A program made the position numbers and the translations under genes. Below, piece after piece: positions 16,438 to 24,440 of a DNA stretch of 64,000 nt. This stretch comes from Candidatus Corynebacterium avicola (GTDB lineage: Bacteria > Actinomycetota > Actinomycetes > Mycobacteriales > Mycobacteriaceae). Numbering within the stretch: position 1 is the first letter of the stretch; every line of letters starts with the position of its first letter. Location: positions 1 through 64,000 of the forward strand of contig DXGC01000086.1 of assembly GCA_019114135.1 (NCBI GenBank). Reading direction: 5' to 3'. Below the pieces are notes generated by a model. The model saw nothing but the letters and a program-made list of their open reading frames with translations. It had not been told where the DNA came from and did not search any database.

Positions 16438-16896
16438 ATGACCAGCACCGTGACCGACCGTCTCGCCGAGCTCGGCCTCGAGCTTCCGCCCGTCGCCGCG
16501 CCGGTGGCGGCCTACGTCCCGGCCGTGCAGGCCGGCGAGTTCGTGTACACCTCCGGGCAGCTGCCCTTCGTCGACGGTGCGCTCCCGGCCACCGGTTCAG
16601 TCGACGACTCCACCGCCGAGGACGCCAAGGGCTACGCCCGCACCGCGACCCTCAACGCCCTGGCCGCCATCGACGCCCTCGTCGGCATCGACTCGGTCGT
16701 CCAGATCGTCAAGGTCGTCGGTTTCGTCGCCTCCGAGAAGGGCTTCGGAGGACAGCCCGGCGTCGTCAACGGTGCGTCCGAACTGCTCGGCGAGGTGTTC
16801 GGGGACGCCGGTGCCCACGCCCGCAGCGCCGTCGGCGTCGCTGAGCTGCCACTGGGCAGCCCGGTCGAGGTCGAGCTCATCGTGCGGGTGAAGTAA
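16438..16896 (+). CDS. RidA family protein (reactive enamine/imine deaminase)
   Basis: 152 aa of the YjgF/YER057c/UK114 family. RidA hydrolyses enamine/imine intermediates released by PLP enzymes; members assemble as trimers. Seen: EFVYTSGQLPF near residue 35, NALAAIDALVGIDSVVQIVKVVGFV, and HARSAVGVAELPLGSPVEVE with the Arg that binds substrate carboxylate in active RidA. It resembles the longer RidA subgroup (Rv3678c) rather than canonical 128-aa RidA, so the activity is inferred. It starts 3 bp after the preceding small gene. Confidence 0.88.
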   Translation: MTSTVTDRLAELGLELPPVAAPVAAYVPAVQAGEFVYTSGQLPFVDGALPATGSVDDSTAEDAKGYARTATLNALAAIDALVGIDSVVQIVKVVGFVASEKGFGGQPGVVNGASELLGEVFGDAGAHARSAVGVAELPLGSPVEVELIVRVK

Positions 16897-16933
16897 CCGC
16901 ACGGTACTCACCTGCCGAGGTGATCAGATCGTC

Positions 16934-16959
16934 CCACCCCCGATAGGGGATCGGGGTGG
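16934..16959 (+). terminator. Probable terminator after ridA
   Basis: A stem of about 10 bp, CCACCCC(C)GAT/ATCGGGGTGG, with one bulged C and loop AGGGG, followed by TTCT. It lies between ridA and the promoter of the MBL gene. Confidence 0.55.
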
Positions 16960-16993
16960 TTCTCGCCGAGATGTAGGACCGCTGTTTCAGCAG

Positions 16994-16999
16994 TAGGAT
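16994..16999 (+). promoter_or_regulatory. -10 box of MBL hydrolase gene (leaderless)
   Basis: TAGGAT, exactly 7 nt before ATG 17007. Confidence 0.6.
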
Positions 17000-17006
17000 T
17001 GGCGAC

Positions 17007-17831
17007 ATGGAGCATCCCGCGTACAGCCAGTTGCGTCCCGTCGCCCCGTCTACCGGTGTGGTTCTGTGTGACAACCCCAGTTACCAGGCCCTCGAGGGCA
17101 CGAACTCCTGGGTCGTCCGCGCCCCGGGGGACTCCCGCAGTGTCATCATCGACCCGGGTCCGGAGACCGAGGGGCACCTCAACATCCTGAACGCCAAGGC
17201 CACCGCGGACGGCGGTGAGGTCGCGGCGATCCTGCTGACCCACCACCATCCCGACCACGCGGACGGTGCCCACCGTCTCCGGCAGCTCACCGGGGCCCCG
17301 GTCCGTGGTTTCGACAAGCGCTACTGCGCAGGCGCCGGCACCCTGGCCGCCGACGAGGTCATCTCCATCGAGGGACTGACCCCGACCATCGAGGTCGTGC
17401 ACACGCCGGGGCACACCGATGACTCGGTGTGTTTCTTCATCCACACCGACGGTGGCTCCACCGATGCCGATGTCGAGGGCATCGCCACCGGCGACACCAT
17501 CGCCGGCCGGCACACCACGATGATCTCGGAGACCACCGGTGACCTGGGGCAGTACCTGGAGACCTTGCGGCTGCTCGCCGATCGCGGGCAGGGCATCCGA
17601 CTGCTTCCCGGCCATGGTCCGGACCGTGAGGACACCGCCGAACTGGCGATGAAGTACCTGGAGCGCCGCGAGCACCGGCTGGTCCAGGTCACCGAGGCGC
17701 TCGAGACACTGGGCGACGATGCCACGGTGGGCCAGATCGTCGACGAGATCTACACCGACGTCGACCCGGTGCTGCGTGACGCCGCGAAGCAGTCGACCCG
17801 GGTGGCGTTGCGTCACCTGGGCAAGCTGTAG
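17007..17831 (+). CDS. MBL-fold metallo-hydrolase
   Basis: 274 aa metallo-beta-lactamase fold protein, homolog by position of Rv3677c. The metal-binding motif is THHHPDHADG, with further ligands in HTPGHTDDS, an Asp in ATGDTIAG and a C-terminal GHGPDRED. A LACTB2-like winged-helix tail is suggested by residues after about 200 (TVGQIVDEIYTDVDP). LACTB2-type members are nucleases or thioesterases; the substrate cannot be named here. It has its own leaderless promoter and is followed by a strong bidirectional terminator. Confidence 0.88.
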   Translation: MEHPAYSQLRPVAPSTGVVLCDNPSYQALEGTNSWVVRAPGDSRSVIIDPGPETEGHLNILNAKATADGGEVAAILLTHHHPDHADGAHRLRQLTGAPVRGFDKRYCAGAGTLAADEVISIEGLTPTIEVVHTPGHTDDSVCFFIHTDGGSTDADVEGIATGDTIAGRHTTMISETTGDLGQYLETLRLLADRGQGIRLLPGHGPDREDTAELAMKYLERREHRLVQVTEALETLGDDATVGQIVDEIYTDVDPVLRDAAKQSTRVALRHLGKL

Positions 17832-17862
17832 GTGAGCCCTAGACACACTGAAGCGGACATGG

Positions 17863-17903
17863 TTCGGCCCCGACGGCTGGTCGCCGTCGGGGCCGAAGTT
17901 TTT
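17863..17903 (+). terminator. Convergent terminator between MBL and efflux genes
   Basis: A perfect 15-bp stem TTCGGCCCCGACGGC with loop TGGTC, followed by GTTTTT. It serves the plus-strand MBL gene and can also act on the minus strand, where the transporter gene ends at 17907. Confidence 0.9.
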
Positions 17904-17906
17904 CTT

Positions 17907-19232
17907 CTAGCCTCCGCTGACCTCGCGGCGGTTGTAACCGTCGCTCGGGGTGGAGGGGGACAGGGTGATCGCCACGTTGGCGATCAGCGAGGCGCCCAGC
18001 GCGGTGAACGCCAGCGGAACGGGGTCCAGGTCGCCGCCGAGTCCGACGAGCGGGGCAACGACGCCGGCCAGGCCGAACTGCAGGAAGCCGAGGAAGGCCG
18101 AGGCCGAACCGGATGCCTGGGGGACGGCGTCCAGTGCGAGCGCCGTGGTGTTGCCCATGACCAGGCCGAGTGCGCCGACCATGATGAGCAGCGGGAGCAT
18201 CAGGCTCAGTGCGGGAGCGTCGACCAGGCACAGCACGCCGTAGAGTGCGGCGCCGAAGAGGTTGATGCCCAGGCCGGTGCGGGCCAGCGAGCGGACCCGG
18301 AATCGGGCGGTCAGCTTCGCCGATACAATGCTGACGACCATGAGAACCAGGGCGTTGGCGGCGAAGGCGATGCCGTACTGCACGGTGCCCAGCCCCATGT
18401 ACTTCTGGTACAGGAACGGTGAGGCGGAGATGTAGGCCATCATCGTGGCGAAACCGAAGGAGAACGCCAGGGTGTTGGTCAGGTAGTCGCGGGACAGCAG
18501 AGCACGCAGGCCGCCGGTTGCCCCGGTCGCGGTACCGGAACCGTTGTCGGACACGGCATCGGACGAATCATCAGAGGCGGGGGACTGACCGGTCTTCGCG
18601 GGGTGGGTCTCCGGGACGATGACCAGGACGCAGACGAGGGCGAGCAGGCCGAGGGCGGCGACGACCCAGAGCAGTCCGCGCCAGCCGATCGGATCAGCAA
18701 GGGTGCTGCCGACGAAGGGAGCGATGACAGGGGCGACCCCGCCGACGATCATCATCAGGCTCATCGCTGTGGCGGCGGCCTCGCCGCGGTAGCGGTCGGA
18801 GATCATGGCGCGGCCGATGACCATGCCGGCGGCCCCGGCCAGCCCCTGCACCAGTCGAAGTCCGATCAGGGTGGCGATGGACGGGGCCAGGGCGGTCGCG
18901 ACCGATGCCGCCAGGTAGACGACAGAACCGATGACCAGCGGGCCGCGGCGTCCCGCCTTGTCCGACCAGGGGCCGAAGAAGAGCTGGCCGACGGCGGTAC
19001 CGATGAGGAAGGCGGTCAACGACAGCTGCGCGCCGGACGCCGAGGTCGACAGGTCGTCGGAGATCTGCGGCATCGCCGGCAGGTACAGGTCCGTGGCGAA
19101 GGGCGCCACCGCGGCCAGCAGGCCGAGGGTGAGCAGGAGGGCCATCGGGATGGCGGGTGAGGATGTGGCGGAAGTGGACGGGGTGTCAGCCCCGGTGATC
19201 TGGTCCGGGGTGCTCTTCTGAGCGTTGGTCAT
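17907..19232 (-). CDS. Bcr/CflA-family drug efflux MFS transporter
   Basis: 441 aa, 12 predicted membrane segments. Bcr/CflA signatures are clear: APFATDLYLPAMPQI in the first helix, FLIGTAVGQLFFGPWSDKAGRRGPLVIG (MFS motif A) and RLVQGLAGAAGMVIGRAMISD. Family members export drugs such as bicyclomycin or chloramphenicol, or sulfonamides and cysteine; the substrate here is not predictable. The N-terminal 25 residues are Ser/Thr-rich, and a poorly conserved loop carries a Ser/Asp/Gly stretch. It has a normal RBS (AGAGG). Divergent from a MarR gene with a shared palindromic operator, which strongly suggests MarR control. Confidence 0.92.
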   Translation of the reverse strand: MTNAQKSTPDQITGADTPSTSATSSPAIPMALLLTLGLLAAVAPFATDLYLPAMPQISDDLSTSASGAQLSLTAFLIGTAVGQLFFGPWSDKAGRRGPLVIGSVVYLAASVATALAPSIATLIGLRLVQGLAGAAGMVIGRAMISDRYRGEAAATAMSLMMIVGGVAPVIAPFVGSTLADPIGWRGLLWVVAALGLLALVCVLVIVPETHPAKTGQSPASDDSSDAVSDNGSGTATGATGGLRALLSRDYLTNTLAFSFGFATMMAYISASPFLYQKYMGLGTVQYGIAFAANALVLMVVSIVSAKLTARFRVRSLARTGLGINLFGAALYGVLCLVDAPALSLMLPLLIMVGALGLVMGNTTALALDAVPQASGSASAFLGFLQFGLAGVVAPLVGLGGDLDPVPLAFTALGASLIANVAITLSPSTPSDGYNRREVSGG

Positions 19233-19257
19233 GCATAAGCCTCTTTCTGTGCGAACT

Positions 19258-19277
19258 TTGCTATGCTAGCATAGCAA
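19258..19277. promoter_or_regulatory. Perfect 20-bp palindromic operator between MarR and efflux genes
   Basis: TTGCTATGCTAGCATAGCAA is a perfect palindrome. It contains TAGCAT exactly 7 nt before the marR ATG, so the -10 box is embedded in the operator and binding would block the leaderless marR promoter. The palindrome carries the same hexamer on the other strand for the efflux gene. Confidence 0.85.
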
Positions 19278-19279
19278 TC

Positions 19280-19768
19280 ATGGAAAGAGTCAAGCAGGTC
19301 GCCTCACTCGCCGACACCGTCGTCCGTCTCGCCCGTCGGATCCAGGTTCTCGAGATGCCCGAGGGCGTGGTCTTCCTCAGCAATCTGGAGACCATCGTGA
19401 TGAACCGTATCGACGACGCCCCGGGTATCACCCCGAAACAACTCGCCAAGGAACTGAACCTCAAGAGCAGCAACACCAGTGCCGCACTCCGTCAGCTCGA
19501 GGCGAAAGGGCTGGCGGACCGTCGCCCGGACCCCTCCGACGGGCGTGGCGCCTGTATCTTCCCCACCCCTTTCGCCGAGGAGAACCTGCGCCGGGTCCAG
19601 GAGATCCTCGGTGCCACGTTGGACGAGGTGCTCACCAGTCCCCGGTCGTTCACCGACGACGGGGGAGCGCCGGTCTCCGACGAGGACCTCGCGACGACAC
19701 TCTCTGTCCTCTGTCTCCTTCATGACGGGGTGGGGTCGCTGCCAGAATCGCAAGAACCAGGCCTATGA
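19280..19768 (+). CDS. MarR-family transcriptional regulator
   Basis: 162 aa winged-helix repressor. The HTH is PGITPKQLAKELNLKSSNTSAALRQLEAKG and the wing LADRRPDPSDGRGA, as in MarR. The N-terminal helix contributes to the dimer. It is divergent from a Bcr/CflA exporter, and the 20-bp palindrome ends 2 bp before its ATG. The likely circuit is autorepression plus repression of the pump, relieved by a ligand (inference). Confidence 0.9.
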   Translation: MERVKQVASLADTVVRLARRIQVLEMPEGVVFLSNLETIVMNRIDDAPGITPKQLAKELNLKSSNTSAALRQLEAKGLADRRPDPSDGRGACIFPTPFAEENLRRVQEILGATLDEVLTSPRSFTDDGGAPVSDEDLATTLSVLCLLHDGVGSLPESQEPGL

Positions 19769-19820
19769 GTGCCAGCGGTGGTGGTGAGTCCACCCTTCGG
19801 GGCCGTCCAAGGCATGAGAA

Positions 19821-19858
19821 AACCCCACCTGCGCAACCGGGGAGGTGCAGGTGGGGTT
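19821..19858 (-). terminator. Terminator after glxR
   Basis: Stem AACCCCACCTGC/GCAGGTGGGGTT (12 bp) with a 14-nt loop; on the minus strand it ends GGGGTTTTCTC. It lies 13 bp after the glxR stop and may also serve marR. Confidence 0.8.
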
Positions 19859-19871
19859 GTCGCCGGGGGTT

Positions 19872-20555
19872 CTAGCGTGCGCGCTTGGCCAGACGCTCGG
19901 TGTCGGAGATCAGCACCGACTTTCCTTCGAGGCGGATCCAACCACGGTGCGCGAACTCGGCCAGCGCCTTGTTCACCGTCTCGCGTGACGCGCCGACCAG
20001 CTGGGCGATCTCCTCCTGGGTCAGGTCGTGGTGAACGCGCAGTGCGCCTCCTTCCTGGACACCGAAACGGTTCGCCAGCTGCAGCAGGGCCTTGGCCACA
20101 CGGCCCGGGACGTCGGTGAAGATCAGGTCCGCCAGGGCGTTGTTGGTGCGGCGCAGACGACGGGCCAGCACACGCAGCAGCTGCTCGGAGATCTCCGGGT
20201 GGTCCGAGATCCAGTCGTGGAGCATCTGCGAGTCCATGGCTGCCGCGCTCACCTCGGTGACGCACACCGCGGCGGAGGTGCGCGGTCCCGGATCGAAGAT
20301 GGACAGCTCTCCGAACATGTCCGACGGTCCCATGATCGTCAGCAGGTTCTCGCGGCCGTCCGGGGCGTGGCGGGCGAGCTTCACCTTGCCGTCGATGATG
20401 ATGAACAGTCGGTCACCGGGTTCGCCCTCGTCGAAGATGGTTGTCCCGCGGGGGAAGGTCACCGACTCAAGCTGCTCGATGAGCGCATTGACAGCCGTGG
20501 ACTCGACTCCCTGGAAAATTCCGGCGCGGGACAGGATCTCAGGTACTTCGCCCAT
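19872..20555 (-). CDS. glxR: cAMP-responsive global regulator GlxR (Crp/Fnr family)
   Basis: 227 aa, the same length as C. glutamicum GlxR and nearly collinear with what is recalled of it ([43 protein letters not shown]). The cyclic nucleotide-binding domain covers about residues 1-115 and contains the phosphate-binding cassette [17 protein letters not shown]. The C-terminal HTH is [24 protein letters not shown]. GlxR-cAMP controls over a hundred genes in the genus, including glyoxylate bypass and respiratory genes. ATG 20555 is preferred over the ORF-track 20654 by length and by an AGGAGT about 11 nt upstream. Confidence 0.97.
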   Translation of the reverse strand: MGEVPEILSRAGIFQGVESTAVNALIEQLESVTFPRGTTIFDEGEPGDRLFIIIDGKVKLARHAPDGRENLLTIMGPSDMFGELSIFDPGPRTSAAVCVTEVSAAAMDSQMLHDWISDHPEISEQLLRVLARRLRRTNNALADLIFTDVPGRVAKALLQLANRFGVQEGGALRVHHDLTQEEIAQLVGASRETVNKALAEFAHRGWIRLEGKSVLISDTERLAKRAR

Positions 20556-20788
20556 TACTCGTCTGACTCCTGGTCTAGGTTTATCTCGATGCACGACTCC
20601 GCGCTGTCCGGCCGTGGTGTCCGGCCGAGGTCTACGGCAGACCGTGGCTGTCACGGTGACGGGTTCGTCACAATGGCATCGTTTAAAGGGTCACTGCACA
20701 CATTACAGCGTACGGACGTCGGAGCGGTGAAGTTGGTCGTGTTCCCGCGCGTTGCACCCGGTTTCGGGCGGCTAGACTATGTCCCATC
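20556..20788. other. Divergent promoter region glxR/nth
   Basis: 233 bp with no gene. For nth, TTGCAC (20752) and GACTAT (20775) are spaced 17 bp, with the -10 ending 8 nt before ATG 20789, a probably leaderless start. GTGAC-N6-GTCAC near 20658 is palindromic but does not have GlxR spacing. Confidence 0.5.
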
Positions 20789-21523
20789 ATGGTTGCCTCC
20801 CGCCTCACCGCCCCCGACGCGCGCCGTAGTCCGCACGCACCCGCCACCCCGCTGGCCCGTACCCGTCGCGCCCGTCGGATCAACCGGCTCCTCGCCGAGG
20901 AGTACCCCGACGCCCACTGCGAGCTCGACTTCACCAACCCGCTGGAGCTCATCGTCGCCACGGTGCTCTCGGCGCAGTGCACCGACAAGCGGGTCAACCA
21001 GGTGACCCCTGCGCTGTTCGCCGAGTTCCCGGACGCGGCGTCCTTCGCCGGTGCCGACCGCGAGCGGCTCGAGGAACTCATCCGACCGACCGGCTTCTTC
21101 CGGAACAAGGCCGCGAACCTCATCGGCCTCGGTGCCGCCCTGTGCGACCAGCACGGCGGTGAGGTGCCCGGCACGATGGCGGAGCTGGTGGCCCTGCCCG
21201 GTGTCGGACGCAAGACCGCCAATGTGGTGCTCGGCAACGCCTTCGGGGTGCCGGGGTTCCCGGTGGACACCCATGTCGGACGCCTCGTCCGACGGCTCGG
21301 CCTGACCACCGAGACCGACGCGGTCGTCGTTGAGCGCGAGATCACCGCGATGGTGGAGAAGAAGGAGTGGACGATGTTCTCCCACCGCCTGATCTTCCAC
21401 GGTCGGCAGGTCTGCACCTCGCGCTCCCCGAAATGCAACGTCTGCGTGCTGGCCACCCTGTGCCCGTCGCGTGCGGCCGGGGAGACAGCTGAGAATGGTG
21501 CGACAGCGGGGAGGGCGAAGTGA
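20789..21523 (+). CDS. nth: Endonuclease III (DNA glycosylase/AP lyase)
   Basis: 244 aa; removes oxidised pyrimidines in base excision repair. The helix-hairpin-helix is [17 protein letters not shown] with the catalytic Lys in GRKTA. The catalytic Asp is in VDTHVGRL. The [4Fe-4S] cysteines follow the C-x6-C-x2-C-x5-C pattern in [17 protein letters not shown]. The N-terminal 25 residues are a basic Pro/Ala extension. The stop overlaps the GTG start of the thioredoxin gene, so the next three genes form one translationally coupled operon. Confidence 0.95.
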   Translation: MVASRLTAPDARRSPHAPATPLARTRRARRINRLLAEEYPDAHCELDFTNPLELIVATVLSAQCTDKRVNQVTPALFAEFPDAASFAGADRERLEELIRPTGFFRNKAANLIGLGAALCDQHGGEVPGTMAELVALPGVGRKTANVVLGNAFGVPGFPVDTHVGRLVRRLGLTTETDAVVVEREITAMVEKKEWTMFSHRLIFHGRQVCTSRSPKCNVCVLATLCPSRAAGETAENGATAGRAK

Positions 21524-22257
21524 CGCAGGACGACCACCCGACGCGGGACGACAACCGCACCCGCACGATCCTGCTGGCCATCGCCCTGGTGGTCGGTCTG
21601 GGCGTCGCCCTGGTTCCCCTCGGTCTGTCGGTGCTCGGCGGCGACCCGCCGGAGCCCGAGGTGCCGCCGGCCGCATCCACCACGGGCGAGGAGATCCCGG
21701 ACGCCACGACGACTCCCGACCCGGCCGGGACGTCCTACAACGTCGGTGAGGGGCAGCGCATCGACTGCCCCACGCCGGAGGGGGACGCGCAGGCCGCGCC
21801 TTCGACGCTCTCGTCGGACGCCGAACTCGCCGACGTCACCCTGCCATGTCTGACCGACGGCGGGACACCTACTTCGGAGTCATCCATGTCGCTCGCGGAG
21901 CTGACCGCGGGGCGTCCCACCCTGATCAACGTGTGGGCCTGGTGGTGCGGCCCCTGCCGCGAGGAACTGCCGGTGCTGCAGGAGGTCGCCGAGAAGCACC
22001 CGGAGTGGAACATCATCGGCGTGCACGCCAACGAGCAGGGCCAGGCGGGCGTCGACCTGCTTGCCGACCTCGACGTCCGCTTCGCCAGCTTCCAGGACTC
22101 CTCGGGTGACCTGGCAGCGGCGGCGAATCTGCCGTCGGTGGTGCCGCTGTCGCTGGTGATGCGTCCCGACGGCACCCGCGAGGAACTGCATCCGGGCGAA
22201 CTGACCTCCGTCGATGAGGTGGAGGAACTGATGACACGTACTATGGACACCCCATGA
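21520..22257 (+). CDS. Membrane-anchored TlpA/ResA-like thiol-disulfide protein
   Basis: 245 aa, Rv3673c homolog by position. An N-terminal anchor ([25 protein letters not shown]) is followed by a Pro/Thr-rich linker and an extracytoplasmic thioredoxin fold with the redox motif [14 protein letters not shown]. The cis-Pro region is probably [11 protein letters not shown]. Two further cysteines precede the domain (IDCPTP, LPCLTD). ResA-type proteins reduce disulfides of secreted or c-type cytochrome proteins; the partner is not evident. GTG 21520 overlaps the nth stop, and the stop overlaps the Nudix ATG. Confidence 0.88.
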   Translation: MTQDDHPTRDDNRTRTILLAIALVVGLGVALVPLGLSVLGGDPPEPEVPPAASTTGEEIPDATTTPDPAGTSYNVGEGQRIDCPTPEGDAQAAPSTLSSDAELADVTLPCLTDGGTPTSESSMSLAELTAGRPTLINVWAWWCGPCREELPVLQEVAEKHPEWNIIGVHANEQGQAGVDLLADLDVRFASFQDSSGDLAAAANLPSVVPLSLVMRPDGTREELHPGELTSVDEVEELMTRTMDTP

Positions 22258-23210
22258 CTTCTGCATCTGAGCGTCCTGATCACCCTGATCAGACCGCATA
22301 CACACTGGACGACTGGCTCGAGGCCGGATCCGTCCAGCCTGCGCTGCCGGACGACCTGCCCGACTGGCTGGAGCCGTTGGTGACCGCTGCGCGTTCCGGG
22401 ACGGAGAAGACCGGCATTCTCGGCGACGCCGGACGCGACGTGCCCGAGACCGGGCCCGGCGGGGAGAAGCCCCGCTACTCCGCCGTGCTCGTGCTCTTCG
22501 GCGAGGCCGACGGCAAGGGTGAGGGTGAGCACGGCCCGAGCGTCCTGCTGACGCACCGGAACCCCAGGATGCGTACCCATTCCGGCCAGATCGCCTTCCC
22601 CGGCGGACGGCGCGAGTCCGTGGACAGCTCCCCGGTGGAGACCGCCTTGCGTGAGGCGGTCGAGGAGACCGCCTGCGACCCGGCGTCGGTTGTACCGGTC
22701 GCCCTGCTGCAGCCGCTGTACATCGACCGGACGAACCACGCGGTCATCCCGGTGATCGCCTGGTGGCGGACCCCGGGGTCGGTGCGGCCTGCCACCGAGG
22801 AGACCGACTGGGTGCGCCCGGTTCCGGTGGCCGACCTGGTGGAGCCGACGGTGCGCAGCAGGATCGGCTTCCTGAACTGGCATGGTCCTGCATTCGACAT
22901 CGACGGCTACCTGCTGTGGGGCTTCACCGGCGGCGTGGTGGACGCGGTGCTGAAACTGGGCGGCTGGGAGAAGCCCTGGGAGCAGCCCTGGCAGGACGGG
23001 GAGCCGGCCGACGTCGTCGACCTGTTCGCCGCCCTGGAGACCTCGCGTAACGGTGAGAACCTGGTGCCCGCTCTACTGGGGGAGGAACCCGGTACGGAGC
23101 CGGCGGGCGAACTGCAGAAGCGTCCCGGCAACCCAGGCAACCCAGGCAACCCAGGCAACACAGCCAACACAGGCAACCCAGCAAAAGCATCCAAGGAGGT
23201 GGACTGGTGA
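22254..23210 (+). CDS. CoA-type Nudix hydrolase with repeat-encoded C-terminus
   Basis: 318 aa. The CoA pyrophosphatase signature is present: LLTHRNPRMRTHSGQIAFPGG followed by the Nudix helix with ALREAVEETA. These enzymes cleave CoA/acyl-CoA to 3',5'-ADP and phosphopantetheine (family knowledge). The C-terminal 100 residues are less conserved and end in GNPGNPGNPGNTANTGNP, encoded by a 9-bp tandem repeat, so length may vary between strains. It overlaps both neighbours (ATGA upstream; TGA within the marP GTG), fitting the nth-trx-nudix-marP operon known from mycobacteria. Confidence 0.87.
   Translation: MTSASERPDHPDQTAYTLDDWLEAGSVQPALPDDLPDWLEPLVTAARSGTEKTGILGDAGRDVPETGPGGEKPRYSAVLVLFGEADGKGEGEHGPSVLLTHRNPRMRTHSGQIAFPGGRRESVDSSPVETALREAVEETACDPASVVPVALLQPLYIDRTNHAVIPVIAWWRTPGSVRPATEETDWVRPVPVADLVEPTVRSRIGFLNWHGPAFDIDGYLLWGFTGGVVDAVLKLGGWEKPWEQPWQDGEPADVVDLFAALETSRNGENLVPALLGEEPGTEPAGELQKRPGNPGNPGNPGNTANTGNPAKASKEVDW
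23127..23180 (+). repeat. 9-bp tandem repeat at the 3' end of the Nudix gene
   Basis: Six consecutive units of GGCAACCCA or one-to-two-base variants, each coding GNP, GNT or ANT. In-frame slippage would change the C-terminus without a frameshift. Confidence 0.9.
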
Positions 23211-24403
23211 GCGGTTCGGCGATCCTGGACATCGTCATCGTCGTCATCGCGCTGTTCGCCCTCGTCTCAGGATGGCGCCAGGGTGGGGCCTCGGCGTTCT
23301 TCTCGATGGTCGGTGTGCTGCTCGGCGGAATCGGGGGCCTTCGCCTCCTGCCGATGATCATGGAGCACGTCGACGGGGAGAACGCCCGGTTCGTCGTCGC
23401 GCTGCTGATCGTCGCCGGTGCGGTCCTCATCGGCTACACGATCGGTTCGATGATCGGAAACCGGCTGCGCGACACGATCCGCACCCGTGCGGTGATGCGC
23501 GCGGACTCCGCGGTCGGCGCGTTGGTGCAGGTCGTGACCACCCTGCTGGTGGTCTGGCTGGTGATCGTGCCGGTCGCCGGAAACAACTCCGGTGACCTTG
23601 GGCGGGCGGTGCGTGGCTCGTCGATCCTGTCCGCGGTCAGCAACATCGCACCGTCCTGGCTTGAGTCGCTGCCGTCGCAGACGGCGTCCTTCTTCGGTGA
23701 CTCCGGCTTCCCGGTCATCACCGACCCCTTCACCGACATCCCCGACACCGAGGTGGATGCCCCGGACAATGCGCTGACCAACACGGCCGCGGTCCAGCAG
23801 GCCCGGCCGTCCGTGGTCCGGGTCGTCGGTGAGGCCGAGCAGTGCAACCGGATCCTGCAGGGCACCGGCTTCGCCATCGACGATGATCTGGTGATGACCA
23901 ACGCCCACGTCGTCGCGGGCACCGGTAATGTGATGCTGGAGACCACCGAGGGGGAGGCGTCCGCGCAGGTCGTGTACTACAACCCGGAGGAGGACATCGC
24001 CCTGGTCCGCACCACCGACGGGACCACGCTGCCGCCCCTCAACTGGTCCGAGGCCCCGGGTGAGCACAACCAGGACGCCATCGTGATGGGCTTCCCGCTC
24101 GGTGGGGACTTCCAGGCCACACCGGCGCGTATCCGGGAGCAGTTCGTGGTCTCAGGTCCGGACATCTACGCCGCCACCCGGGTCGACCGTGAGGCCTACA
24201 CCCTGCGCGGCACCGTGGTGCAGGGCAACTCCGGCGGGCCGCTGATCGACACCGAGGGCAATGTCCTGGGTCTGATCTTCGGTGCCGCCGTGGGCGACTC
24301 GGAGACCGGCTACGCCCTGACGAAGGACGAGGTCCTGTCCCAGGTCGGTGACATGGACAGCCACCAGGCAGCGGTGGACACGGAGAAGTGCGTGGTCAAC
24401 TGA
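23207..24403 (+). CDS. marP: MarP-type membrane serine protease
   Basis: 398 aa, homolog of Rv3671c. The N-terminal CvpA-like part has about four membrane helices (residues 5-150). The extracytoplasmic chymotrypsin-like domain has the triad His233 (TNAHVV), Asp263 (EEDIALV) and Ser342 (GNSGGPL), within two residues of the M. tuberculosis numbering. Cysteines at QCNRIL and the C-terminal KCVVN may form the redox-sensing disulfide known from MarP. MarP is required for acid and oxidative stress survival in mycobacteria by activating a peptidoglycan hydrolase; the role here is inferred. GTG start overlaps the Nudix stop. Confidence 0.93.
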   Translation: MSGSAILDIVIVVIALFALVSGWRQGGASAFFSMVGVLLGGIGGLRLLPMIMEHVDGENARFVVALLIVAGAVLIGYTIGSMIGNRLRDTIRTRAVMRADSAVGALVQVVTTLLVVWLVIVPVAGNNSGDLGRAVRGSSILSAVSNIAPSWLESLPSQTASFFGDSGFPVITDPFTDIPDTEVDAPDNALTNTAAVQQARPSVVRVVGEAEQCNRILQGTGFAIDDDLVMTNAHVVAGTGNVMLETTEGEASAQVVYYNPEEDIALVRTTDGTTLPPLNWSEAPGEHNQDAIVMGFPLGGDFQATPARIREQFVVSGPDIYAATRVDREAYTLRGTVVQGNSGGPLIDTEGNVLGLIFGAAVGDSETGYALTKDEVLSQVGDMDSHQAAVDTEKCVVN

Positions 24404-24440
24404 CCGGTCGGCCAGAGGACTGCCGGGAGGTCAGTTGACC
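24394..24440. terminator. Inverted repeat spanning both stop codons of marP and the EphE-like gene
   Basis: GGTCAACTGACC (24394-24405) and GGTCAGTTGACC (24429-24440) are perfect 12-bp complements with a 23-nt loop. Each arm contains the stop codon of one of the two convergent genes, so both end in the same GGTCAACTGA. It probably acts as a shared terminator; a T-run is absent. Confidence 0.65.

Noticed and set aside
20655-20675. GTGAC-N6-GTCAC as a GlxR autoregulatory site
   Set aside because: Aligned to the GTGA/TCAC core, the spacer is 8 bp instead of 6, and the TA centre is absent.
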